Positions 40,606 to 49,061 of a DNA stretch of 64,000 nt are shown here, one piece after another. Location of the stretch: assembly GCA_002339675.1 (NCBI GenBank), contig DDKB01000022.1, positions 1 through 64,000 of the forward strand, read 5' to 3'. The notes under the pieces were generated by a model. That model was given only the letters and a program-made list of their open reading frames with translations. It was not told the origin of the DNA and did no database searches. Positions within the stretch are counted from its first letter, which is position 1. Every line of letters starts with the position of its first letter. The position numbers were made by a program, and so were the translations under genes. Origin of the DNA: Stutzerimonas stutzeri. GTDB lineage: Bacteria; Pseudomonadota; Gammaproteobacteria; Pseudomonadales; Pseudomonadaceae.

Positions 40606-42569
40606 AAGCGGCCCGCGCCGGCTGGCTGGCCGTTGCGTTCGCGGCGCTCACGTCGTTCGCCACCGTCTGTCAGGCCGACCTGCGCCTGACCCTCGACGAT
40701 CGCGATCTGCAACCGGCCGAGCGCGCCGCCAGCCAGCAATTGCTGGACGAGGCAGTGGCGGCGCTGCCGCCGCGAATGGTCCAGCGGCTCGACCGCGATA
40801 TCCGGGTGCGCTGGCACGACGGCCTGACTCACGACGTCTACGGCAGCGCCGGCGGCAATCTGCTGCTGCTCAACAGACGCCTCCTGCCGGCGCTGGCCGA
40901 TGGCAGCGCCGCCAAACAGCGCACCGAGCGACCGCACGGCACAGTGCGCCGGGAAATGCTGGCGACGCTGGTGCACGAAGTCGCACACCTGTATGACCGC
41001 GCACAGCTGTGGTCACCGCAAGACCATCGGCGGATCGCCTTCTGCAGCCAGCGCGCCAGCAGCCTCGGCCCGGTTGGCCTGCCCGACGATTGCCGCGGCC
41101 AGACCGAGCGCCGTTTCACCCTCAGCGACGATCCGCGCCTGCTCGACCTGGCCGGCTGGCCGCAGCGCGTCGGCCAGCGCGGCGCACGTGAGCAGGATAA
41201 CGCCCAGCAGGCGCGCAGCCCCGACGCTTACGAGCTGACCAACCCGCTGGAATTCGTCGCGGTGAACCTCGAGTACTTTCTTCTCGACCCGAGCTACGCG
41301 TGCCGACGGCCCTCGTTGCAGCGCTATTTCCGCGCGCATTTCGGCTGGCAGCCGGCCGATGTGCAGCCTTGCGCACCCGGCCTGCCGATCCTCAACGCCG
41401 GCCGCGACTTCGCCCGGACGCCGCTGATCGAACTGGTTCCGGAACGCGTCTATGCCGTTGACTACCTGTTCGCCGAAGCCAACGACGCCTGGGTCAGCCG
41501 CTGGGGCCACAGCATGCTGCGCCTGGTGATTTGCGCCCCAGGCCGCCCCCGCGGGCCGGATTGCCGGCTGGACCTGGACCAGCACCTGGTGTTGTCCTTT
41601 CGTGCGTTCGTCGGCGACGTGCAGCTGTCCAGCTGGGACGGGCTGACCGGCGTCTACCCCTCGCGGCTGTTCGTGCTGCCGCTGGGCCAGGTCATCGACG
41701 AGTACACCAAGATCGAGTTGCGCAGCCTCGCCTCGATCCCGCTGGCGCTGCAGCGCGATGAGATCGAGGCGCTGGTGGCGCGCAGCGCCGAGCTGCACTG
41801 GAGCTACGACGGCAACTACTACTTCCTCTCCAACAACTGCGCCGTGGAGACGCTGAAGCTGCTGCGCAGCGGCACCGCGCGCCCCGAGCTGACGGCGCTG
41901 GACAGCATCCTGCCCAGCGGCCTGCTGGAGATCCTGATCAACCGCGGTCTGGCCGACGCCAGCGTGCTGGATGATCCGCGCGAGGCACTGCGACTGGGGT
42001 ATCGCTTCGACTCCTACCGCGATCGCTATCAGGCCATGTTCGCCGTGCTGCGCGAGCGGCTGGGCCTGCCGCAGGCCGACGTCGAACAGTGGCTGGACCT
42101 CTCGGCCGGGCAGCGCCGCCCCTGGATCGACAAGGCCGACCTGCGCGCCAGCGCAGCCCTGCTGCTAGTGGAGCAGGCCGCCCTGCGCCGCCACCTGCTG
42201 CTGGCGCAGGAAGAATTGAAGAACCGCTACCTCAGCGGCCGCGAGCGCGGCGACGCGAGCCTGGCCAAGGCCGATGAAGCCCTGCAGGGGATTCTCGCCA
42301 ACAGTGGCTACCTTAGCCGCCCGGCCGAACTGCTGGACGACCACGGCTACGGCCTGCCCCAGCCCAGCGAATGGCAGCGCCTGGAACAGGCCAGCAGCGA
42401 GCGCCAGGCGCGCCTCAGCCAGCTCAGCGAGGCGCTAAACACGCAGGTGCGCCTCTTGCTCAGCGATGCGCGCCGGCGGGAGCTGGAGGACGTCGAAACC
42501 AACCTGAAACAGATCAGCCAGCACCTGCGCCAGCTGCACAGGGCCAGCGGCGGGCTGCAACTGCCCTGA
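40602..42569 (+). CDS. DUF4105 (Lnb N-terminal-like) exported protein with permuted His...Asn-Cys motif
   Basis: A 655-residue protein starting at GTG 40602 with a signal peptide (WLAVAFAALTSFATVCQA). Residues about 125-140 include LATLVHEVAHLYDRA, a zinc-protease-like HEVAH sequence that may be functional. The DUF4105 domain follows (about 280-440), with WGHSMLRL at His303 and LSNNCAVETL at Cys413. The order His first, Cys second in an NC motif suggests a permuted NlpC/P60 (LRAT-like) fold. The last 200 residues are helical with coiled coil. It probably acts in the periplasm on an envelope substrate. The substrate is unknown; the three DUF2388 genes upstream may be its partners. Confidence 0.82.
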   Translation: MKAARAGWLAVAFAALTSFATVCQADLRLTLDDRDLQPAERAASQQLLDEAVAALPPRMVQRLDRDIRVRWHDGLTHDVYGSAGGNLLLLNRRLLPALADGSAAKQRTERPHGTVRREMLATLVHEVAHLYDRAQLWSPQDHRRIAFCSQRASSLGPVGLPDDCRGQTERRFTLSDDPRLLDLAGWPQRVGQRGAREQDNAQQARSPDAYELTNPLEFVAVNLEYFLLDPSYACRRPSLQRYFRAHFGWQPADVQPCAPGLPILNAGRDFARTPLIELVPERVYAVDYLFAEANDAWVSRWGHSMLRLVICAPGRPRGPDCRLDLDQHLVLSFRAFVGDVQLSSWDGLTGVYPSRLFVLPLGQVIDEYTKIELRSLASIPLALQRDEIEALVARSAELHWSYDGNYYFLSNNCAVETLKLLRSGTARPELTALDSILPSGLLEILINRGLADASVLDDPREALRLGYRFDSYRDRYQAMFAVLRERLGLPQADVEQWLDLSAGQRRPWIDKADLRASAALLLVEQAALRRHLLLAQEELKNRYLSGRERGDASLAKADEALQGILANSGYLSRPAELLDDHGYGLPQPSEWQRLEQASSERQARLSQLSEALNTQVRLLLSDARRRELEDVETNLKQISQHLRQLHRASGGLQLP

Positions 42570-42607
42570 CGCCCGTCGCGCAGTGCACCGTTACCTCGCA
42601 GCCCCAG

Positions 42608-42702
42608 GTCGCGGGCAAAGCCCGCTCCTACAAAAGCCATGCCCGAGCCGATCGCAGGCGCAGCTTGCTCGCTTCTGCAGGAGCACGCTCTGCTTGCGGC
42701 CC
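42608..42702. repeat. REP elements after the DUF4105 gene
   Basis: One REP, gtcgcgggcaaagcccgctcctac (42608-42631), contains a tight gcgggc/gcccgc stem. A second, tgcaggagcacgctctgcttgcggc (42676-42700), is a degenerate partner. They lie between the DUF4105 stop and the terminator of the small RNA. Confidence 0.65.
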
Positions 42703-42720
42703 GCAGCTTTTCTCGGGACG

Positions 42721-42763
42721 AAAAAAAACCTCGAACTTCGTTGGGGGAGGGGGAAGTTCGAGG
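42721..42763 (-). terminator. Rho-independent terminator of the small RNA
   Basis: Read leftward, CCTCGAACTTC (plus 42753-42763) pairs with GAAGTTCGAGG (plus 42729-42739), an 11-base perfect stem with a C-rich loop, followed by eight T (plus 42721-42728). No protein gene reading leftward ends here; polA ends 258 bases upstream. Confidence 0.9.
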
Positions 42764-42850
42764 TCCAAGTCCGGTACGCCAAGGGCGTATCCAGAGATCT
42801 GCCAACACTTAACACAACAAGGAGCATTGAAGAGCTTTCACACCCTTCGT
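42721..42850 (-). ncRNA. ersA: ErsA/Spot 42-like small RNA beside polA
   Basis: A leftward transcription unit of about 130 bases is bounded by an AlgU-like promoter and a strong intrinsic terminator, with no open frame or ribosome site that would suggest a protein. Its place next to the 3' end of polA matches Spot 42 in E. coli and ErsA in P. aeruginosa. ErsA is also about 130 nt, driven by the envelope-stress sigma factor AlgU, and carries a C/U-rich single-stranded region; here the terminator loop holds ccccctccccc. The 5' part reads gaagggtgtgaaagctcttc, which can fold. ErsA regulates envelope and biofilm genes through Hfq. The identity rests on position, size, promoter and the C-rich loop, not on alignment. 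Confidence 0.75.
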
Positions 42851-42854
42851 AGCC

Positions 42855-42882
42855 TATGACGGGCGTTTGCTCCCTGAGTTCC
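42855..42882 (-). promoter_or_regulatory. AlgU (sigma-E type) promoter of the small RNA
   Basis: On the minus strand GGAACTC (plus 42876-42882) and TCATA (plus 42855-42859) are 16 bases apart, close to the AlgU consensus GAACTT-N16/17-TCtgA. Transcription would start near 42847-42850. The one-base change in each box keeps this short of certain. Confidence 0.7.
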
Positions 42883-43020
42883 ACGCGAGCGGAAAAATAG
42901 TTTTGCCGCCGCGGACGTGCCCCACGGCCGGTCCGCGTGGGCCTGGAGAAGGGTCGGGCCAGGCCGCCTGTCGGGCTCTAGCCTCGGTCACAGCCAGCGC
43001 GACCGGTGCCTGGATAAGCC

Positions 43021-45765
43021 TTAGTGCGCCTCGTCCCAGTTGTTGCCGACTCCGGCTTCGACCAGCAAGGGCACGTCCAGCGTGGCCGCCCCGCTCATCA
43101 AAGGAAGAATCTGCTCGCGCACCTGCTCGACCAGATCCTCACGGACCTCAACCACCAATTCATCGTGCACCTGCAGGATCACCCGCGCATCCAGCCCGCT
43201 CGCCTGCAGCCAGTTGTCTACGGCGATCATGGCGCGTTTGATGATGTCCGCCGCGGTGCCCTGCATGGGGGCGTTGATCGCGGTGCGCTCGGCGCCCTTG
43301 CGCATGGCACCGTTCTTCGAGTTGATCTCCGGCAGGTACAGCCGGCGACCGAACAGCGTCTCGACATAGCCCTGCTCCGCTGCCTGCGCGCGGGTGCGCT
43401 CCATGTAGGCGAGCACGCCGGGGTAGCGGGCGAAATAACGGTCGATGTAGGCCTGCGCCTCGCCGCGGCCGACGTCGATCTGCTTGGCCAGGCCGAAGGC
43501 GCTCATGCCATAGATCAGCCCGAAGTTGATCGCCTTGGCGCTGCGGCGTTGATCGTTGGTGACCTGATTCAGTTCGACACCGAATACCTCCGCCGCCGTG
43601 GCGCGGTGCACGTCCAGGTCATTCTGAAACGCGTGCAACAGGCCGGCATCCTGCGCCAGGTGCGCCATGATGCGCAGTTCGATCTGCGAGTAGTCGGCTG
43701 CCAGCAGCTTGTAGCCCGGCGCCGCGACGAAGGCCTGGCGGATACGCCGGCCCTCGGCGGTGCGGATCGGGATGTTCTGCAGGTTCGGGTCCGACGATGA
43801 CAACCGCCCGGTCGCCGTCACGGCCTGGTGGTAGCTGGTGTGGATGCGCCCGGTGCGCGGATTGATCTGCTGCGGCAGCTTGTCGGTGTAGGTGCCCTTG
43901 AGCTTGCTCAGGCTGCGGTGCTGCATGATCACCTTCGGCAGCGGGTAATCCTTTTCAGCCAGCTCGGCCAGCACGCTTTCGGCGGTAGACGGCTGACCGC
44001 CTGCGGTCTTCGACAGCACCGGGCAGCCGAGCTTGTCGTAGAGGATCGCGCAGAGCTGCTTGGGCGAGCCAAGGTTGAATTCCTCGCCCGCGATCTCGTA
44101 CGCCTCGCGCTCCAGCTCGACAAGCTTGTTGCCCAGCTCCACGCTCTGCAGCCCGAGCAGGTTGGCGTCGACCAGCGCGCCGTTGCGCTCGATACGCGCC
44201 AGCACCGGCACCAGCGGCATTTCGATCTCGGTGAGCACCTTGAGCAGCGACGGCGTCGCCTCCAGTTTCGCCATCAGCGTCTGGTGCAGGCGCAGGGTGA
44301 CATCAGCATCCTCGGCGGCGTAGGGGCCGGCCTGCTCCACGGCGATCTGGTCGAAGGTCAGCTGCTTGGCGCCCTTGCCGGCGATGTCTTCGAAACGGAT
44401 GGTGCCGCGGCCAAGGTATTTCAGCGCCAGGCTGTCCATGTCGTGGCGCGTGGCCGTGGCGTCGAGCACGTAGGATTCGAGCATGGTGTCGTAGGTCATG
44501 CCGCGCATCTCGATGCCGTAGTGCATCAGCACGTTCATGTCGTACTTGCCGTGCTGGCAGATCTTGCGTTTGCCCGGGTCTTCGAGCAGCGGCTTGAGGG
44601 CGGCGAGCACCGCATCGCGATCGAGCTGCTGCGGCACGCCCATGTAGCTGTGGGCCAGGGGCACGTAGGCGGCCTGGCCCGCCTCGACGGCAAAGGACAC
44701 CCCGACCAGCTGCGCCTTCTGCGCATCGATACTGGTGGTCTCGGTATCGAAAGCGAAGCAATCAGCCGCCTTCAGGCGTGCGAGCCAGGCGTCGAATTCG
44801 GCCTGTTCGAAAATCGTGCGGTATTCGGCCTCGGCCTGGATGGAACAGCCCTCAGGCTGCACCTCGCAATTCTCGCCGGCGGCCTTGGCTTCACGCAGCA
44901 GCTCGTCGAGCCATTGCTTGAACTCCAGTTCGCGGTACAGCGCGATCAAGGCTTCGCGGTGCGGCTCGCCGGGCATCAGGTCGCCGACCTGCACGTCCAG
45001 CGGCACGTCGAGCTTGATGGTCGCCAGCTCGTAGGACATGAACGCGGCGTCGCGATGTTCCTCGAGCTTGGCGGCCAGTGACTTGGCGCCGCGGATCGGC
45101 AGCTCGGCGACCTTGTCGAGATTCTCGTAGAGCCCCTTGAGGCCGCCTTCGATGCCATTGAGCAGGCCGCACGCGGTCTTTTCGCCGACCCCGGGCACAC
45201 CGGGAATGTTGTCCACCTTGTCGCCCATCAGCGCGAGGAAGTCGATGATCAATTCAGGCCCGACGCCGAACTTGGTCCGCACGCCTTCGATGTCGTAGAC
45301 GCTGCCGGTCATGGTGTTGACCAGGGTGACGTGGGGGCAGACCAGCTGCGCCATGTCCTTGTCGCCGGTGGAGATGATCACGTCGCGCTTGAGTGCTGCG
45401 CATTGGCGCGCCAGTGTTCCAATCACGTCGTCGGCCTCGACGCCGTCGACGCACAGCAGCGGCATGCCCAGTGCGCGGACGCTGGCATGCAGCGGCTCGA
45501 CCTGGCCACGCAGGTCATCGGGCATTGGCGGGCGATGGGACTTGTAGTCGGCGAACAGGGTGTCGCGGAAGGTCGGGCCCTTGGCGTCGAACACCACCGC
45601 GAAGGGGCTGTCCGGGTATTGCCGGCGCAGCGACAGGAGCATGTTCAGCACGCCCTTGACTGCGCCGGTGGGCTTGCCGGTGGAGGTGGTCAGGGGCGGC
45701 AGGGCGTGAAAGGCGCGGTAGAGGTAGGACGAACCGTCCACCAACACGAGGGGCGCTTGGCTCAT
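43021..45765 (-). CDS. polA: DNA polymerase I (PolA)
   Basis: A 914-residue polymerase I. The N-terminal 5'-3' exonuclease begins MSQAPLVLVDGSSYLYRAFHA and includes IISTGDKDMAQLV and the helix-hairpin-helix PGVPGVGEKTA. The 3'-5' exonuclease has intact motif I (CFAFDTETTSID), so proofreading is probably active. The polymerase part has motif A LLAADYSQIELRIMAHL, motif B RRSAKAINFGLIYGMSAFGLA and motif C ILQVHDELVVEV. I chose ATG 45765 by alignment; the frame extends upstream. It acts in repair and Okazaki fragment processing. The divergent DUF2782 gene starts 76 bases away. Confidence 0.97.
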   Translation of the reverse strand: MSQAPLVLVDGSSYLYRAFHALPPLTTSTGKPTGAVKGVLNMLLSLRRQYPDSPFAVVFDAKGPTFRDTLFADYKSHRPPMPDDLRGQVEPLHASVRALGMPLLCVDGVEADDVIGTLARQCAALKRDVIISTGDKDMAQLVCPHVTLVNTMTGSVYDIEGVRTKFGVGPELIIDFLALMGDKVDNIPGVPGVGEKTACGLLNGIEGGLKGLYENLDKVAELPIRGAKSLAAKLEEHRDAAFMSYELATIKLDVPLDVQVGDLMPGEPHREALIALYRELEFKQWLDELLREAKAAGENCEVQPEGCSIQAEAEYRTIFEQAEFDAWLARLKAADCFAFDTETTSIDAQKAQLVGVSFAVEAGQAAYVPLAHSYMGVPQQLDRDAVLAALKPLLEDPGKRKICQHGKYDMNVLMHYGIEMRGMTYDTMLESYVLDATATRHDMDSLALKYLGRGTIRFEDIAGKGAKQLTFDQIAVEQAGPYAAEDADVTLRLHQTLMAKLEATPSLLKVLTEIEMPLVPVLARIERNGALVDANLLGLQSVELGNKLVELEREAYEIAGEEFNLGSPKQLCAILYDKLGCPVLSKTAGGQPSTAESVLAELAEKDYPLPKVIMQHRSLSKLKGTYTDKLPQQINPRTGRIHTSYHQAVTATGRLSSSDPNLQNIPIRTAEGRRIRQAFVAAPGYKLLAADYSQIELRIMAHLAQDAGLLHAFQNDLDVHRATAAEVFGVELNQVTNDQRRSAKAINFGLIYGMSAFGLAKQIDVGRGEAQAYIDRYFARYPGVLAYMERTRAQAAEQGYVETLFGRRLYLPEINSKNGAMRKGAERTAINAPMQGTAADIIKRAMIAVDNWLQASGLDARVILQVHDELVVEVREDLVEQVREQILPLMSGAATLDVPLLVEAGVGNNWDEAH

Positions 45766-45841
45766 GAGCAGGATCAACCTTTTCGGCGGGTCCGAGGCTA
45801 GAATGCGAGGGACCACTTGACGACAAAGGGACAAGGTTATC

Positions 45842-46123
45842 ATGCGTGCAATCAAACCTTTGCTGCTGGCCGGCGTGCTGGCCGTGTTGCCGCTGAGCGG
45901 CTTTGCCCAGGACCCGGGCAACGGCGAACCCGATGTCACGATTCGCCAGGAAGGCGACCGGACCGTGGCCGAATACCGCGTCAACGGCTTTCTCTACGCC
46001 GTGAAAATCACGCCCAAGCACGGCAAGCCCTATTTCCTGGTACGCGCCGATGGTGACAGCAACTTCATCCGCGCCGACAAGCCGGACATGCTGATCCCGG
46101 CGTGGGAAATCTTCAGCTGGTAA
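45842..46123 (+). CDS. DUF2782 exported protein
   Basis: A 93-residue protein with signal peptide (PLLLAGVLAVLPLSGFA) and a compact DUF2782 domain (DVTIRQEGDRTVAEYRVNG, VKITPKHGKPYFLV, MLIPAWEIFSW). The ribosome site is caaggttatc. The family is almost always between polA and thrB in pseudomonads, as here, and has no assigned function. The thrB gene follows 30 bases on and is probably co-transcribed. Confidence 0.88.
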   Translation: MRAIKPLLLAGVLAVLPLSGFAQDPGNGEPDVTIRQEGDRTVAEYRVNGFLYAVKITPKHGKPYFLVRADGDSNFIRADKPDMLIPAWEIFSW

Positions 46124-46153
46124 CGCAGCCACGACGTTAACGGAAGTCCAACC

Positions 46154-47104
46154 ATGTCGGTTTTCACGCCCCTGCAACGCGACGAACTCGAAGCCTTTCT
46201 GGCGCCCTACGGCCTGGGGCGGCTGCGTGACTTCGAGGGTATCGCCGCCGGCAGCGAGAACAGCAACTTTTTCGTCAGCCTGGAGCGGGGCGAGTACGTG
46301 CTGACACTGATCGAACGCGGCCCGAGCCAGGACCTGCCGTTCTTCATCGAGCTGCTCGACGTCCTTCACCGCGCCGGCCTGCCGGTGCCTTATGCGCTGC
46401 GCACCGATGGCGGCGACGCCTTGCGTTCGCTGGCCGAGAAACCGGCGCTGCTGCAGCCGCGGCTGCCGGGCAAGCACGTCACCGCACCCAACCCGCACCA
46501 CTGCGCGGAAGTCGGTCGGCTGCTGGCACGGCTGCATCTGGCCACCCGCGAGCAGATACTGGAGCGCCGCAGCGACCGCGGCCTGAGCTGGATGCAGCAG
46601 GAGGGCCCGAGCCTGGCACTGTCTCTCGGTGAGGATGAGCTGCCGCTGCTGCGCGACGGCCTGGCAGAAATCGCCGAGCTGAAGCCCAAGATCCTTGCCC
46701 TGCCGCGGGCCAACCTGCATGCCGACCTGTTTCGTGACAACGTGCTGTTCGATGGCAACCACCTGACCGGCGTGATCGACTTCTACAACGCCTGCTCGGG
46801 GCCAATGCTCTACGATCTTGCGATCGCGGTGAACGACTGGTGCTCGCACCCCAACGGCGAACTCGACGAGGAGCGCAGCCAGGCGCTGCTTGCCGCCTAC
46901 TCGAGCCTGCGCCGCTTCACCCCGGCCGAGGCTGAACTGTGGCGACCGATGCTGCGCGTGGCCTGCGTGCGGTTCTGGCTGTCACGCCTGATCGCCGCCC
47001 AGCGGTTCGCCGGGCAATCGGTCCTGATCAAGAATCCGGACGAATTCAGCCGCCTGCTCGCCGCCCGCCAGCACTGCCCCAGCGCCCTGCCGTTTGCGTT
47101 CTGA
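46154..47104 (+). CDS. thrB: Homoserine kinase ThrB
   Basis: A 316-residue kinase of the aminoglycoside-phosphotransferase fold, the form of ThrB found in pseudomonads (not the GHMP type of E. coli). It opens VFTPLQRDELEAFLAPYGLG and has GIAAGSENSNFFVSLERGEYVLTL for ATP binding. Catalytic residues lie in LHADLFRDNVLFDGNHLTGVIDFYNA, with HADLFRDN as the catalytic loop and DFYNA as the metal site. It phosphorylates homoserine in the threonine pathway. A 30-base gap follows DUF2782. Confidence 0.95.
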   Translation: MSVFTPLQRDELEAFLAPYGLGRLRDFEGIAAGSENSNFFVSLERGEYVLTLIERGPSQDLPFFIELLDVLHRAGLPVPYALRTDGGDALRSLAEKPALLQPRLPGKHVTAPNPHHCAEVGRLLARLHLATREQILERRSDRGLSWMQQEGPSLALSLGEDELPLLRDGLAEIAELKPKILALPRANLHADLFRDNVLFDGNHLTGVIDFYNACSGPMLYDLAIAVNDWCSHPNGELDEERSQALLAAYSSLRRFTPAEAELWRPMLRVACVRFWLSRLIAAQRFAGQSVLIKNPDEFSRLLAARQHCPSALPFAF

Positions 47105-47508
47105 CCGATCCGCTCAGCGAGCCCGCCTGGCACCGGGATCCGCGGTCGGCGAACCATCCATGCCGCCTGCACTCAAAAGGCCTCCTGCGCTGTCAAACCC
47201 ACTGACAGACAGACACCAGACGCCGTACGGGATGTACGCATGAGCAGAGCAGTGCCCCAGGAGGGGCTGACCAAACCGAGGCCACCGCATCGCCACCCGA
47301 CGTCATCGGCCCCGGGCCCATTAGGCGGCTGGATCGCGTACGACCACCGGCCCGCCCTGACGAGGCGCCTCGCCTCAACGCAGCGCCCTGCTCCCTGGCC
47401 CAGCGCCCACCCTGTTCATCCACCTTATGCACCGCTGCCCCGCGCAACGATGCTCCTGATGCGCCTGGCCGTCCACGCCGGGCCGCATTGCTATCAGGGA
47501 ACACACGC
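47105..47508. other. Gap between thrB and ppnN
   Basis: These 404 bases hold no frame I can support. A 90-codon frame at 47240-47512 is Pro/Arg-rich, lacks a ribosome site and runs into ppnN. Short inverted words (TGTCA...TGACA near 47192-47208) are too weak to name. A ribosome site (caggga) before 47509 belongs to ppnN. Confidence 0.4.
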
Positions 47509-48882
47509 ATGACCTCACGCTATGTAATCAACGCCTCGGTAAGCCCCAAGGGCAGCCTGGAAACCCTCTCCCAGCGCGAAGTGCAGCAGCTCAGCGAGGC
47601 CGGCTCCGGCAGCACCTACACGCTGTTCCGCCAGTGTGCGCTGGCGATCCTCAACACCGGCGCGCGCATCGACAACGCCAAGACCATCCTCGAGGCCTAC
47701 GACGACTTCGAGGTGCGCATCCACCAGCAGGACCGCGGCGTTCGCCTTGAACTGCTCAACGCGCCGGCCGATGCCTTCGTCGACGGCGAGATGATCGCCA
47801 GCACGCGGGAGATGCTCTTCAGCGCGCTGCGCGATATCGTCTACACCGAGAGCGAGCTGGGCAGCCCGCGCATCGACCTGACCAGTTCCCAGGGGATCAC
47901 CGATTATGTCTTCCACCTGCTGCGCAATGCCCGCACCCTGCGCCCCGGTGTCGAGCCAAACATGGTCGTGTGCTGGGGCGGGCACTCGATCAGCACCGAG
48001 GAGTACAAGTACAGCAAGCGCGTCGGCCACGAGCTGGGCCTGCGCAACCTGAACGTCTGTACCGGCTGCGGCCCGGGCGTGATGAAGGGCCCGATGAAAG
48101 GCGCCACCATCGCCCACGCCAAGCAGCGCATCGTCGGTGGCCGCTACCTGGGCCTGACCGAGCCCGGCATCATCGCCGCAGAAGCGCCGAACCCGATCGT
48201 CAACGAGCTGGTGATCCTGCCGGACATCGAGAAGCGCCTGGAAGCCTTCGTCCGTGTCGGTCACGGCATCATCATCTTCCCCGGCGGGGTCGGCACGGCG
48301 GAAGAATTTCTCTACCTGCTGGGCATCCTGCTGCACCCGGACAACCGCGACCTGCCGTTCCCGGTCATCCTCACCGGGCCGGAAAGCGCTGCGCCGTATT
48401 TGCAGCAGCTACGCGACTTCGTCGGCGCGACGCTGGGCGAGGAGGCGCAAAAGCTCTATCAGGTGATCGTCGATGACCCGGCCGAAGTGGCGCGTCAGAT
48501 GGCCGAGGGTCTGAAGACGGTCAAGCAGTTCCGGCGCGAGCGCAACGATGCCTTCCACTTCAACTGGCTACTGAAGATCGACGAGGGTTTCCAGCACCCG
48601 TTCGACCCGACCCACGAGGCCATGGCCAGCCTGCAACTGACCCGCGACGTGCCGCCGCACCTGCTGGCCGCCAACCTGCGGCGTGCGTTCTCCGGCATCG
48701 TCGCCGGGAACGTCAAGGACAAGGGCATTCGCCGCATCGAGCAATACGGCCGCTACGAAATCCACGGCGAGCAGAGCATCATGAAGCCGCTCGATCGCCT
48801 GTTGCAGGCGTTCGTTGAACAGCACCGGATGAAACTGCCCGGCGGCCGTCCATACGAGCCCTGCTACCGCGTGGTGACCTGA
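47509..48882 (+). CDS. ppnN: Nucleotide 5'-monophosphate nucleosidase PpnN (LOG family)
   Basis: A 457-residue protein, matching the length of E. coli PpnN/YgdH. An N-terminal extension (residues 1-140) precedes the LOG core with MVVCWGGHSISTEEYKYSKRVG, CTGCGPGVMKGPMKGATIAHA and the LOG signature PGGVGTAEEFLYLLGI. A C-terminal helical region follows. PpnN cleaves nucleotide monophosphates to base and ribose 5-phosphate and is activated by (p)ppGpp in E. coli, balancing nucleotide pools under stress. It stands alone between thrB and nrdJb. Confidence 0.93.
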   Translation: MTSRYVINASVSPKGSLETLSQREVQQLSEAGSGSTYTLFRQCALAILNTGARIDNAKTILEAYDDFEVRIHQQDRGVRLELLNAPADAFVDGEMIASTREMLFSALRDIVYTESELGSPRIDLTSSQGITDYVFHLLRNARTLRPGVEPNMVVCWGGHSISTEEYKYSKRVGHELGLRNLNVCTGCGPGVMKGPMKGATIAHAKQRIVGGRYLGLTEPGIIAAEAPNPIVNELVILPDIEKRLEAFVRVGHGIIIFPGGVGTAEEFLYLLGILLHPDNRDLPFPVILTGPESAAPYLQQLRDFVGATLGEEAQKLYQVIVDDPAEVARQMAEGLKTVKQFRRERNDAFHFNWLLKIDEGFQHPFDPTHEAMASLQLTRDVPPHLLAANLRRAFSGIVAGNVKDKGIRRIEQYGRYEIHGEQSIMKPLDRLLQAFVEQHRMKLPGGRPYEPCYRVVT

Positions 48883-48982
48883 GCCTAGAGGGGGCCGTGG
48901 CGGCGAACGCCGCACGGCCCGACGCGATACACGACGCAAGCGCCTCTGGCGTTCCCTCCTACAAAGCCAAAGCCCCAGCCAA

Positions 48983-49059
48983 CGTAGGTTGAATTAGCCG
49001 AAGGCGTCATCCGACGGTCCGAGGCGCCATCCTACGATCCCGAACGCGTCATCCGACCC
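48983..49059. repeat. REP-like element with three 21-base tandem units
   Basis: After cgtaggttgaattagcc, units gaaggcgtcatccgacggtcc (49000-49020), gaggcgccatcctacgatccc (49021-49041) and gaacgcgtcatccgaccc (49042-49059) follow head to tail. A REP-like cctcctacaaagcc lies just upstream (48957-48968). It sits between the converging ppnN and nrdJb genes. Confidence 0.6.
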
Positions 49060-49061
49060 GC

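Noticed and set aside
47240..47512. A 90-codon frame upstream of ppnN
   Set aside because: Pro/Arg-rich, no ribosome site, overlaps the start of ppnN, no known family.
49000..49059. Possible short CRISPR array
   Set aside because: The 21-base units are contiguous with no unique spacers, and no cas gene is present.
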